Positions 56,321 through 64,000 of a stretch of 64,000 nt of DNA are shown piece after piece. Under the pieces are notes generated by a model. That model was not told the origin of the DNA and did not search any database. It was given only the letters and a program-made list of their open reading frames with translations. The DNA is from Planctomycetaceae bacterium (lineage in GTDB: Bacteria; Planctomycetota; Planctomycetia; Pirellulales; Pirellulaceae). The stretch is taken from NCBI GenBank assembly GCA_024642205.1, contig JAHEBQ010000015.1, positions 58,226-122,225 of the forward strand, written 5' to 3'. How positions within the stretch are numbered: the stretch's first letter is position 1; each line of letters starts with the position of its first letter. The translations under genes were made by a program, and so were the position numbers.

Positions 56321-56649
56321 AGAAGGGGGCTCAATGCGACGCCGTGGCTGAGCAGGGTTGGCCATGAATCTGACTCGTTGAAGTGTGAATCAAGGCCCCA
56401 GCACCTGATCGCGACCCGACCGGGACTTGCCAAACTCGGCTGAATTCGACGCTTGATGTCAAAATTTCAGGGTTTCACGCAATCGTTGGTTGATCCCAGA
56501 TCGTGAACGCGAGGATTCGATAAGCCATCGAAATCCGAAAGTCAGACCCGGTCTCCGAGTCCAAAATCGTTTGCAATGAACAGTTCGGAGACATCTGTGC
56601 TACGAACCACCGGCGTTTGTCTTGCCAATTTCCGCGAAACAATCGCGGT
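56321..56649. other. Intergenic ~330 bp between convergent genes
   Basis: No gene, repeat or clear terminator was recognised here. Confidence 0.5.
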
Positions 56650-57819
56650 TCATCGTGTTGCTGGTGTTACAGTTCGGAGGGTCATCAGGTATTCGACCAG
56701 GTCGACAAGCTGCTCGACGGTCATTGATTTCTGAAGGTCCTGGGGCATCAGTGAACTGGATTGTTTTTTCAGATCTTCGATCGTGTCCTGTTTGACTGTT
56801 TTGTCAATGCCTTCGCTTGTTCGCAACGTCACCGCCTCGTCGGTTTCACTGATCAGCAATCCCGAGATCTGAGTTCCTTCATCGGTGATCAATGCATAGG
56901 TCTCGTAATTATGGCTGATCGCCTGACTTGGATCGAGGATCGAAACATACATGGCGTCGCGCGAGAGCTTGCTGCCGATTTCCGACAGGTCCGGCCCCAC
57001 TGCGGTTCCATCGCCCAGAACTTTGTGGCATTTGAGACAGGTGCCCGTGGATCGAAATATCATTTTCCCGGCGTTCGCATTTCCGGTTCGTTTGACGAGT
57101 TCTGTGACCGTCGGAAGCGGGTCACGATTGGCAGTCGCAGGAAGTTGGAGGTGCTTCGACGCCATTTCCGCGATGGAGTCGTTTTCAGACGACAGCAGAA
57201 TATTGGCGGCAGCAAATCTCAGTTCATCCGCGAGCTTGCCTTGCGTGACAAGTCCGAGGACAGTTTCCTGGCCGTCGCTGCTTCGCCCCAATGCCGCGAC
57301 GGCGGCTGTCCTTGTTTCAGCCGTTGCCTTTGAGTCGGTGAGCAGCGGCAGGAGCATGGGAACGATCTTCGTGCCACCCGCATGACCAATCAGTTTGACG
57401 GCGGATACCGCGTCGACCTGATTTTCACCATTCGCCAACGCCAGCAATGTTTGCTCCTGCTGCATCGCAAACAGGAGTACCGCGCCTCGTACGCCGCTGG
57501 TTTGATCGGCATGGTCCAGGCTGAACCTTGCCAGTTCGTCCGCAACTTCGACCGGCTTGAATCGTTCGATCAACTTAAAATACTGTTCGGACCCGGGTTG
57601 GGATCGCAGGTATCGCAAAATGGCAGCTTTTGCGGGAGCCGAAGTTTCGATGTCGAAGTCCTTTAATCGCAGTACGGTTTCGACGATCAGCTTGTCTTTT
57701 GGATCCAACTCCTGGGACTGGCAGAAATTCCCGGAATCGAAAGCACCGGCGAGTCCGAATCCGCAGGTCAGGATGATCGTCAGGATGAACGAGATGGTCT
57801 TCATTTTGTGGTGTCGCAT
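56650..57819 (-). CDS. Exported HEAT-repeat protein with planctomycete heme-binding domain
   Basis: The 389-residue product starts MRHHKMKTISFILTIILTCGFGLAGA, a signal peptide; ATG 57804 is an alternative. Helical HEAT-like repeats (~60-225) precede a c-type heme domain with CLKCH (Cys261, Cys264, His265), GDGTAVGPDLSEIG, and SRDAMYVSILDPSQAISHNYETY, which match the planctomycete putative heme-binding domain (TIGR02603 as remembered). In many planctomycetes this domain is fused to the dehydrogenase-like protein encoded just upstream. Here the two are separate genes, 78 bp apart. It probably carries electrons for that enzyme in the periplasm. Confidence 0.88.
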   Translation of the reverse strand: MRHHKMKTISFILTIILTCGFGLAGAFDSGNFCQSQELDPKDKLIVETVLRLKDFDIETSAPAKAAILRYLRSQPGSEQYFKLIERFKPVEVADELARFSLDHADQTSGVRGAVLLFAMQQEQTLLALANGENQVDAVSAVKLIGHAGGTKIVPMLLPLLTDSKATAETRTAAVAALGRSSDGQETVLGLVTQGKLADELRFAAANILLSSENDSIAEMASKHLQLPATANRDPLPTVTELVKRTGNANAGKMIFRSTGTCLKCHKVLGDGTAVGPDLSEIGSKLSRDAMYVSILDPSQAISHNYETYALITDEGTQISGLLISETDEAVTLRTSEGIDKTVKQDTIEDLKKQSSSLMPQDLQKSMTVEQLVDLVEYLMTLRTVTPATR

Positions 57820-57897
57820 TGAATGAAAATCGGATCGATGGTCCGAAGCCTCACCGAAACCGGCAGCAGGCGAAACAGCTGCTGCCATGGCGCGGAG

Positions 57898-60800
57898 TCA
57901 CAGGCCCAGCAAACTCTTCAAAGCGGCTTCCTTTTTTGTTCCATCATGGAAGTCAAAGGCGCGCAAGTAATGATCATGTAGTTCTGCGGGTGTAGTTGGA
58001 TCTTTCAGAATCCTGACCAGGTAATCCGTCGCGTCGCCTGCGCGGCTGCGCCAAATGATTTCGCGGCCGGCAGGCGTATTCCAGTCATCGCCGACTTTTT
58101 CGAGCCACGCCGAAAAACATTCGTCGGCGCGACCGTCCGACGCGATGCCCAGGGCCTCCAGGTACCAACGGTCGTTTCCATCGTACTGCTGAGCCAACTG
58201 TACCCAAATATCCGTCGCCCGAGGGGATTTGCTCTGTCGAAGCGCAACTGCCAATTCGCGTCGCACCTGCGGTGACGGGTCATTCACGACCGATGTCGCA
58301 TAATCGCTGATACCCATTTTCAGTTGTCGAGCCAATCGAATGCCGACCATGCGAATGTTCGGATCCTGGTCGGCGATTGCTTTTTTTACGGTGTCCGCAC
58401 CGTTACCTTCAATCTTACCCAGCAACCATAATGCCCGTGCGCGGTGGATCGGATTGTTTGAGGCGGCCATGTTTTGCAATTCGGGTTTGGCGTTGCTGCC
58501 CATGTTGTGCAGCGATTGCCAGGCCAGGTACCGAATGGCGTAGTTCGGGTTCTTGAGTGCTTCGATCGCGCCGTTGGCCGATTCGAAATTGAATTCTGGT
58601 ACCTGGTAAGTGCCTGGGTGGTCGCCTGGGACGACGCGGAACAGCCGACCGCGCTCCAGGTCACCCATGCCGTGGCCACCAACGCCGGGATCGTACCAGT
58701 CGGCGATCACCAAAGATCCATCGGGCGCGACTTTTACGTCCGATGGACGAAACCACTTGTCCTGTGTTCCGGTCAGGATATCGCGAATCGTCGCACTATA
58801 GCCAGCACCGCGATTGGCGATCATATAAGCCCGACAAACATTGGGTCCTGCGTCACAATGCAATATTTGACCACGGAACATCGGCAGTAAATCGCCCTCG
58901 TAGACCGTAATGCCTGTCGGTGATCCGCCGCCGGTCTGCAACAGGTTTGGGACGACACCGGGATCATTCAGGTGCCAGTGACGTTCCGGGATGTTGGCGC
59001 TCATTCCTGTACGCGCCACGTTCCATGCCGCACCTGTTTTCTCGTCTTTGTATCCGTAGTTGCCGAATTCCATCACGTAGTTAATGCGGACACCTTTGTT
59101 TCCATCGTCGTCATTGTCGGACTGCCAAATGGAACCGTAGGAATCGACAGTAACCATCCAGTTATTACGGAAATTCCAACCGAGGGTTTCAAACTCGCTG
59201 CCATCGAGGTTGCAGCGAAACGCCATGCCTTCCTGGTAGGGTTTTCGGTCTGCGCTGACTCGATTACCAGCCATGTCAATGATCGGATTACCGTCCTTGT
59301 CTTTTATCGCCTGGCCCGCATTTCCGAAGTTGAAATAAAGCTTGCCATCGGGGCCAAAAGTGAACGCATGAATTCCATGATCGTGTTGCGTTCCACTGAT
59401 CCCGCTGAACAGCACTTCCTGGTTGTCCGGCAAATCGTCGCCATCGGTGTCGGTAAAGACCTGGACTTTGTCACCAGCGGACACGATCACCTTGTTTCCC
59501 AGGACGCAGACTCCGTGTGGCGAATCAATGTCCGTTCCCTGGTAAAAGACTTTCTCACTGTCAATTTGCCCGTCGCCATTGGTGTCTTCCAGGATCAGGA
59601 TTCGATCACCTTCGGGTCGTTTGCCCTGGTGTCCGCGGTAATTCACGATCTCGCAAACCCAAACACGTCCTCGAGCATCGATATCGATGTTCGATGGACT
59701 CAACAACTGCGGTTCGGCCGCGAACAGACTGGCGGCCAATTCGGTACCAACTTCCAGTCCATCCAGCGCATCGGACGCTTCGTGGGACGCACTACCTGCC
59801 AGGCCTGACCGCAGCGACGGGGCTTGCGTGTAGAGCTCGAATACGACACTGCTTGCCTCACCGCACGAACCCTGGTCCGTACCGCCGTTGTCCAGTCCGG
59901 CGCGTGCCCGGAATCGGGTGAAACCCTCGGGCAGGTCAAACGCAATCACCGAATTGGCGTGAGTTCCAATCCCGTTCTGGATTTCCTGGCCGTCGATTCG
60001 AAGGGGCCCTCCTCCGGCATTCTGATTGACTCTCACCTGTCCGAAATCCGCAGTTGCTGATTTCCACTTCACATCGGTCAGGTTCTTTTCGCCGCTGGGC
60101 CCGACCAAACGCGGGCTCACCCAATCGGCCCAGTCGCACGAGAATCCATCCCCGCCATCGGACACCACCAGGAATAATTCCCTGGCATCGCCCAGTTCCA
60201 CGTCGATGTCAACCGAATGACCGGCCGTTTTCTTGGTAATCAACTGACTGGAAAAAATTGGCTTTGCCTCCGCAACCTCTGTTTTCGGTTTCGGCGCTGC
60301 CGTCATCCGTTTGATCTTGCGACCGGGCTTTTTCGTTTCCGCGTTCCCCGGCTTGGGCTCGTCCTGATTGGCTTCCAGTTCCGCTTGGGTTGGGTTCTCG
60401 GTCGTCACGCCATTTTCGGGGACCTCTCCATGTGCGGTCCACACAATCGCGTTCAGCACGACCTTACGGAAATTTTCGTCACCCCAGTTCCAGTGAAAGT
60501 GACCACCGGTAAATCCGAAACCACGCCCACCCCCGTCGCGTTCTGCGGCCCAGGCCATGTGTTGGATCTCGCCATTGGCGACCGCTTTGCGAACATCCGG
60601 GTTACCACTATGCGGTCCGTCTTCGCGCCTCATTGTTTCCGCAGGCGGGTGTGCCGAAAGAATCGGTGTGACCCCCTGCATCTGGTCACGAAACCGCATA
60701 TGGAAGTACCATTCGTCATTGATTTTGAACGGCTTTATACCGTTGCTGATCGGGTGTCCCGGAAACGAAGTGAAATTTGCTTCCCAGTGTGGATTGACGG

Positions 60801-61917
60801 ACCAATCAGCTTCGAAGTAACCACCCATCCAGTCCAGAAATGCGTCACCGGTCTTTCCTTTGGGTGTTTCGACTCCGTAATGAATACAAACGAGGCCTGC
60901 CCCTTTCTTCATCAACGGATCGAATTCGTCGATATGCGGATTCAGCAAGTGCCCTCCACCACCATCACAGTAGACCACTACCGCATCGGCATCCGCCAAT
61001 GCCGTCATGCCTTCTTTCGGCCAGCCGTCCTTAATGAGCTCGACGTCGTAGTCCGGCATTGAATGCTCAAGCGCGCTGGCCAAAATTCGGCAACCGGCGT
61101 AGTGTTCGTGCGACCCGTAACCATGGCTCGGTCGGCCGGCAATGAAAATGACCTTTTTCTTCCCTCCAGCGTTGACGTTCGCTTTCGCCCGATCGTCCGC
61201 ATCCAGTTTCTTCACACGAATATTTCGGAATTGTACCTTCATCGGCGGTCCGGCATGCAGTTGCAGCGCCAGGATTCCCGACTCACGTCGCTGCTCCCTG
61301 TCATTGTCGGTGCATTCGGCTGTGAGAACGCCATTAATCCGGTGGACAAAGTTGAACCCATTGGCCGTGATCGAATAGTCGTTCCAGTCTTCCTTTTTGA
61401 TCTTCGCCTGGATTTCCGCGGACTGGCCGAACGAACCAACGACCTTCACTTCCAACTTGCCGTCTTTGCGAATCAGTTCTGTCTTTTCGCCCCGGTTGGC
61501 AAGGATGCCTCGAAAACGCTCGCCGTACAGGATTCCCGAATAGGTATCACCAGCTTCAAAATCGCCCTGGTATCCACCAACGACCCATTGCTGTTTCTCT
61601 CGATCTGGCTCGAAGCTGCGGTATTGCACACCTGAGTTGCCGCCGATGATCTTGTACTCAAACTTCAACTCAAAGTTGGAAAATTCACCGCCACGATAAA
61701 TCAAAAACGTGTTCCCGCTGGTCGGGTTGTCTGCGGTCGTCTGCCCCGTGATCGCACCCTCTTCGACCCGCCAGAACTTCGGATTTCCATCCCAGTGATC
61801 AAGTGTCTTGCCGTCAAACAACGAGACAAATCCGTCATCGTCTGCAGCTTGCACGATTCCGGTTGGAAAAAGCACCGCGATCAGTAAACAGCAAATGCTA
61901 ACGCTTCGCATATTCAT
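57898..61917 (-). CDS. Fused DUF1080 / ThuA / NPCBM / PVC-type dehydrogenase-like protein
   Basis: The ~1339-residue protein starts MNMRSVSICCLLIAVLFPTGIVQA, a signal peptide; the upstream ATG at 62055 adds an unlikely 46 residues. DUF1080 (3-keto-disaccharide hydrolase-like lectin fold) spans ~29-238 with FVSLFDGKTLDHW and FRNIRVKKL. A ThuA-like domain follows at ~254-500 (KVIFIAGRPSHGYGSHEHYAG, VVVYCDGGGGH, HYGVE). An NPCBM-like jelly roll is near 560-705 (IGTHANSVIAFDLPEGF). A beta-propeller of the PVC membrane-bound dehydrogenase type spans ~725-1130 (RVWVCEIVNYRGH, LYFNFGNAGQAIKDKDGN), ending in HEAT repeats. These domains point to periplasmic oxidation and cleavage of sugars. The heme-binding partner follows. 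Confidence 0.9.
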   Translation of the reverse strand: MNMRSVSICCLLIAVLFPTGIVQAADDDGFVSLFDGKTLDHWDGNPKFWRVEEGAITGQTTADNPTSGNTFLIYRGGEFSNFELKFEYKIIGGNSGVQYRSFEPDREKQQWVVGGYQGDFEAGDTYSGILYGERFRGILANRGEKTELIRKDGKLEVKVVGSFGQSAEIQAKIKKEDWNDYSITANGFNFVHRINGVLTAECTDNDREQRRESGILALQLHAGPPMKVQFRNIRVKKLDADDRAKANVNAGGKKKVIFIAGRPSHGYGSHEHYAGCRILASALEHSMPDYDVELIKDGWPKEGMTALADADAVVVYCDGGGGHLLNPHIDEFDPLMKKGAGLVCIHYGVETPKGKTGDAFLDWMGGYFEADWSVNPHWEANFTSFPGHPISNGIKPFKINDEWYFHMRFRDQMQGVTPILSAHPPAETMRREDGPHSGNPDVRKAVANGEIQHMAWAAERDGGGRGFGFTGGHFHWNWGDENFRKVVLNAIVWTAHGEVPENGVTTENPTQAELEANQDEPKPGNAETKKPGRKIKRMTAAPKPKTEVAEAKPIFSSQLITKKTAGHSVDIDVELGDARELFLVVSDGGDGFSCDWADWVSPRLVGPSGEKNLTDVKWKSATADFGQVRVNQNAGGGPLRIDGQEIQNGIGTHANSVIAFDLPEGFTRFRARAGLDNGGTDQGSCGEASSVVFELYTQAPSLRSGLAGSASHEASDALDGLEVGTELAASLFAAEPQLLSPSNIDIDARGRVWVCEIVNYRGHQGKRPEGDRILILEDTNGDGQIDSEKVFYQGTDIDSPHGVCVLGNKVIVSAGDKVQVFTDTDGDDLPDNQEVLFSGISGTQHDHGIHAFTFGPDGKLYFNFGNAGQAIKDKDGNPIIDMAGNRVSADRKPYQEGMAFRCNLDGSEFETLGWNFRNNWMVTVDSYGSIWQSDNDDDGNKGVRINYVMEFGNYGYKDEKTGAAWNVARTGMSANIPERHWHLNDPGVVPNLLQTGGGSPTGITVYEGDLLPMFRGQILHCDAGPNVCRAYMIANRGAGYSATIRDILTGTQDKWFRPSDVKVAPDGSLVIADWYDPGVGGHGMGDLERGRLFRVVPGDHPGTYQVPEFNFESANGAIEALKNPNYAIRYLAWQSLHNMGSNAKPELQNMAASNNPIHRARALWLLGKIEGNGADTVKKAIADQDPNIRMVGIRLARQLKMGISDYATSVVNDPSPQVRRELAVALRQSKSPRATDIWVQLAQQYDGNDRWYLEALGIASDGRADECFSAWLEKVGDDWNTPAGREIIWRSRAGDATDYLVRILKDPTTPAELHDHYLRAFDFHDGTKKEAALKSLLGL

Positions 61918-63578
61918 CCTCATGAGGTTTTGCAGAACGGCACGCCGCCTGCCGGAAAAAAGAGCACACCGGGATCTAGAGTATATCCAATCCATGTCCG
62001 GTTGGTTTCGGATTCCGGCTGAAGTCGAGAATATCAAACCAAACCCCGATGCCAAGACTGCAAGAATGGCGACCGGATCTGATATTCACATAATCCGTTT
62101 GGCCGGTGGATTTCCGGATCCTGATTAAGTGCCAGTCAGTTGTTTGGCGAACAACCTCGCCGTTTGGGTCAGTTACCGCAGCGCCCGGAAATTCAGAAAT
62201 ATTCATTGTTTTTGACAGGAACCGGCGGTTCAGCTGGACAAGTTCTGGATCGTCCAGCCAAACAGTCGCTGCCCCGATTGCGTGGGATGAGTTGGACGAT
62301 TGGGCTGCGATTCAATCCCGAATGTCGACGATCGATAGGCGGACGACTCGCAGGCTGCGGTAACTCGCGGCCGATCCGTAGCGAAGAAAATGCTGGCTGA
62401 AAAATCCTGGCTTGAAACGATGATTGATCGTTGGTCTCGGGAAGCGTATGGTCCACACACTTCCGGTCATGAGCCCGAAAACGGCGACAGGATTGATGCG
62501 TTTCTCCGGAATCGTTATTCCATAAACACAAACCGACCAGGGGTGATCCTTCACCCGTCAAAAAAGACATTTACACATTTCGAACCAGTAGACTTCCAGA
62601 GGTACGGAGTGCGAACAAGTCTTGAAAAAACTCGGCTCCCGCTATGCGGAAGTCGGGGATGAAATAGCACAGGATCAGCAAGCAGAAGTCCGGGCCAATT
62701 TTGCCATCCAAATGTAAACCGAACAGGATTTCAACGCTGACGTGAAAGCCGACCGGCAATGCTCCGAAATCGATCGGTTACGGGGTAGAGGAACAGGGCC
62801 AGAATTGCGGCTGTTACCACGATCAACGTCGTCATCTGCACGGGCGATGTGATCAGTTGATTGTTGACAATCGTCCTGAAGAGCAGGATATCTCGACAGG
62901 TTCCATTGACTTCGATCCACATCATCAAAGCAGTTCGGTCCGCTTACTGCCAACCACTGTAATAGAGCTTCGCCAGGCCTGAGAATGGACAACTGAGTCC
63001 GATCACCTAAAGCAAACGAGCTAATGACCAGCAGGGAAGCGGATCGACGTCGCGGTAAGGAAGCGGTGGGGCATTAGCAGTCGGCGAGCTGCCAAATCAC
63101 CGAGCGGCTCCCTGAACCACGAACGCCAGGGCGACGAAATTGGTTTGGTGCTGGTTGAATCGTATTGTGTTTCGATGACGGTCGACATCATGGAAGTGAT
63201 TACTACCCGTACCGAAACAAATGCGCAACGAGGAACACCACCTGAGATCCACCAACCCACTGGCATCCGCACAATTCCTTTGAGCACCAACAGCATTTGG
63301 GCTGAAACGAATAGGTTCGGGTGAACTAACAAGCCAGGCAATTTCAGGGTCTGGCCTTGATGTCCGGAGAATTAGGAGACTGAGACGACGTCAAAACTTG
63401 GTAAATGGCCAACGACAATAACATGAGTTTGCAGCATCGGGCGACCACCCGTCGTGGCTCGATAGGTTGGAATGCAACTGGCTAAAACCTGTTTGTTGGA
63501 TTGTCCTGAACTCCACCTGCAGGAGCATTTTTATTAGGAATCCAAGAGACGGACAAAGAGCGTACAACGCAGAAGGGC
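61918..63578. other. Gene-poor ~1.6 kb stretch
   Basis: No frame longer than about 125 codons shows protein-like features. The first ~150 bp hold the promoter of the DUF1080 fusion gene. The rest may be decayed DNA beside the recombinase element. One small candidate frame (62731-62928) is listed separately. Confidence 0.5.
62731..62928 (-). CDS. Possible small membrane protein
   Basis: The 65-codon frame encodes one convincing membrane helix (TTLIVVTAAILALFLYPV) between polar ends and has GC-rich third positions. No homolog could be recognised from the sequence alone, and the gene-poor context makes chance possible. Confidence 0.3.
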   Translation of the reverse strand: MMMWIEVNGTCRDILLFRTIVNNQLITSPVQMTTLIVVTAAILALFLYPVTDRFRSIAGRLSRQR

Positions 63579-64000
63579 CTATTCCACGGCGATCCAGCCT
63601 TTCTGGTGTCCGAGGTTCTTGACCTTGCCGCTGAGCACGGCTTTGGCGAGCAGCGTGGAGGCGAACGCTTTGTTCACGCCGAGCGCCTCGGCCACTTCGC
63701 CCACGTAGACGACGTCGCCCCGCTGGCGTACGAACTGTGCCGCCTCGCGCCATCGACCGGGGCTGGGGATGTCATCGTCGGTAAGGGGAATGACGCCCGA
63801 CACACCCAAGTCGTCGCGTAGTTCGATGACGCCGTCCCAGATCGTGATACGGTGTCGGCCAGCCTTCCGCCGCTCACGGCGTAGCGTGACTCGCTTGACT
63901 GTCTGCCGAATGGCGAACGACAGCTTCTCGCGGTCGGCCTCAGTCAGCCGGCTCAGTAAATCATCCAGTCGGCCAATCACCTCCAGCGCCTCGGGGGACG
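63579..64000 (-). CDS. Serine recombinase, C-terminal part (runs off right edge)
   Basis: The frame is open from the right edge to the stop at 63579, giving about 140 residues of C-terminus. EVIGRLDDLLSRLTEADREKL, KRVTLRRERRKAGRHRITIW, DIPSPGRWREAAQFVRQRGD and FASTLLAKAVLSGKVKNLGHQKGWIAV follow the tail of large serine recombinases common in planctomycete genomes; this assignment is by recollection of the family, since the catalytic domain is outside the window. The GTG at 63980 is internal, not the start. Codon usage is more GC-rich than its neighbours, which fits a mobile element. Confidence 0.7.
   Translation of the reverse strand, partial: SPEALEVIGRLDDLLSRLTEADREKLSFAIRQTVKRVTLRRERRKAGRHRITIWDGVIELRDDLGVSGVIPLTDDDIPSPGRWREAAQFVRQRGDVVYVGEVAEALGVNKAFASTLLAKAVLSGKVKNLGHQKGWIAVE

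Noticed and set aside
57898..57900. Same-frame TGA between the dehydrogenase-like and heme-protein genes as a Sec codon
   Set aside because: The downstream protein has its own signal peptide, and there is no adjacent Cys motif, so it is an ordinary stop.

Overview
The window looks like a chromosomal segment of a planctomycete, probably Pirellulales-like. The inference rests on the gene families present. There is a giant exported protein with an N-terminal LEPR-XLL-type motif, a fused DUF1080/ThuA/NPCBM/PVC-type dehydrogenase-like protein followed by a heme-binding cytochrome, Cys-rich HEAT proteins, FG-GAP lipoproteins, an S1 sulfatase and a PqqD/M50/HlyD fusion. No rRNA, tRNA, CRISPR array or insertion sequence was recognised. 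Most ordinary genes are complete; two run off the ends.

Layout. 1-5313 (minus) is the N-terminal 1771 residues of a giant beta-rich protein with ten ~123-139-residue repeats. Divergent from it is an HlyD-like adaptor plus PqqD/M50/HlyD fusion pair (5588-8707). 8764-12511 (minus) is a compact T6SS-like tssK-tssL-tssM(short) operon. Divergent from it is an FHA protein with a T6SS-like C-terminal region, and beyond a Cys-rich HEAT protein lie two very large membrane-anchored proteins with caspase-like domains that lack the expected catalytic His (16069-25317), one also carrying a vWA domain. 26194-31165 (minus) is a probable catabolic operon (inositol oxygenase, sulfatase, MFS transporter and small proteins). 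31218-35097 holds an M1 peptidase and two small exported proteins. 35742-41657 holds an IclR regulator, a candidate selenoprotein, an FMN-split-barrel protein, a DinB protein, a beta carbonic anhydrase and an APC permease. 41851-47523 is a glycan/isoprenoid-glycosylation-like group and a flavoprotein disulfide reductase. 47589-49022 is a second candidate selenoprotein. 49280-54067 holds a lipopolysaccharide-kinase-like protein, NhaR-like LysR regulator and hpf-purE-purK. 54797-61917 holds exported planctomycete proteins. A gene-poor 1.6 kb stretch then precedes the C-terminal part of a serine recombinase at the right edge.

The two most striking points came from reading through stop codons. 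At 37665-37667 and at 48546-48548 (both minus strand) a single in-frame TGA interrupts an otherwise uninterrupted reading frame in a conserved-looking protein, next to a Cys (Cys-Val-TGA in a thioredoxin-like context; TGA-Cys in an FG-GAP protein). Each TGA is followed at the right distance by a stem-loop with G in the first two loop positions, as expected of a bacterial SECIS element. Conventional gene calling would split each into two fragments. The second notable theme is the 8.7-25.3 kb block: T6SS baseplate/membrane-complex-like genes without any tail, sheath or ATPase gene in the window, next to an FHA protein and paired giant pseudo-caspase proteins.
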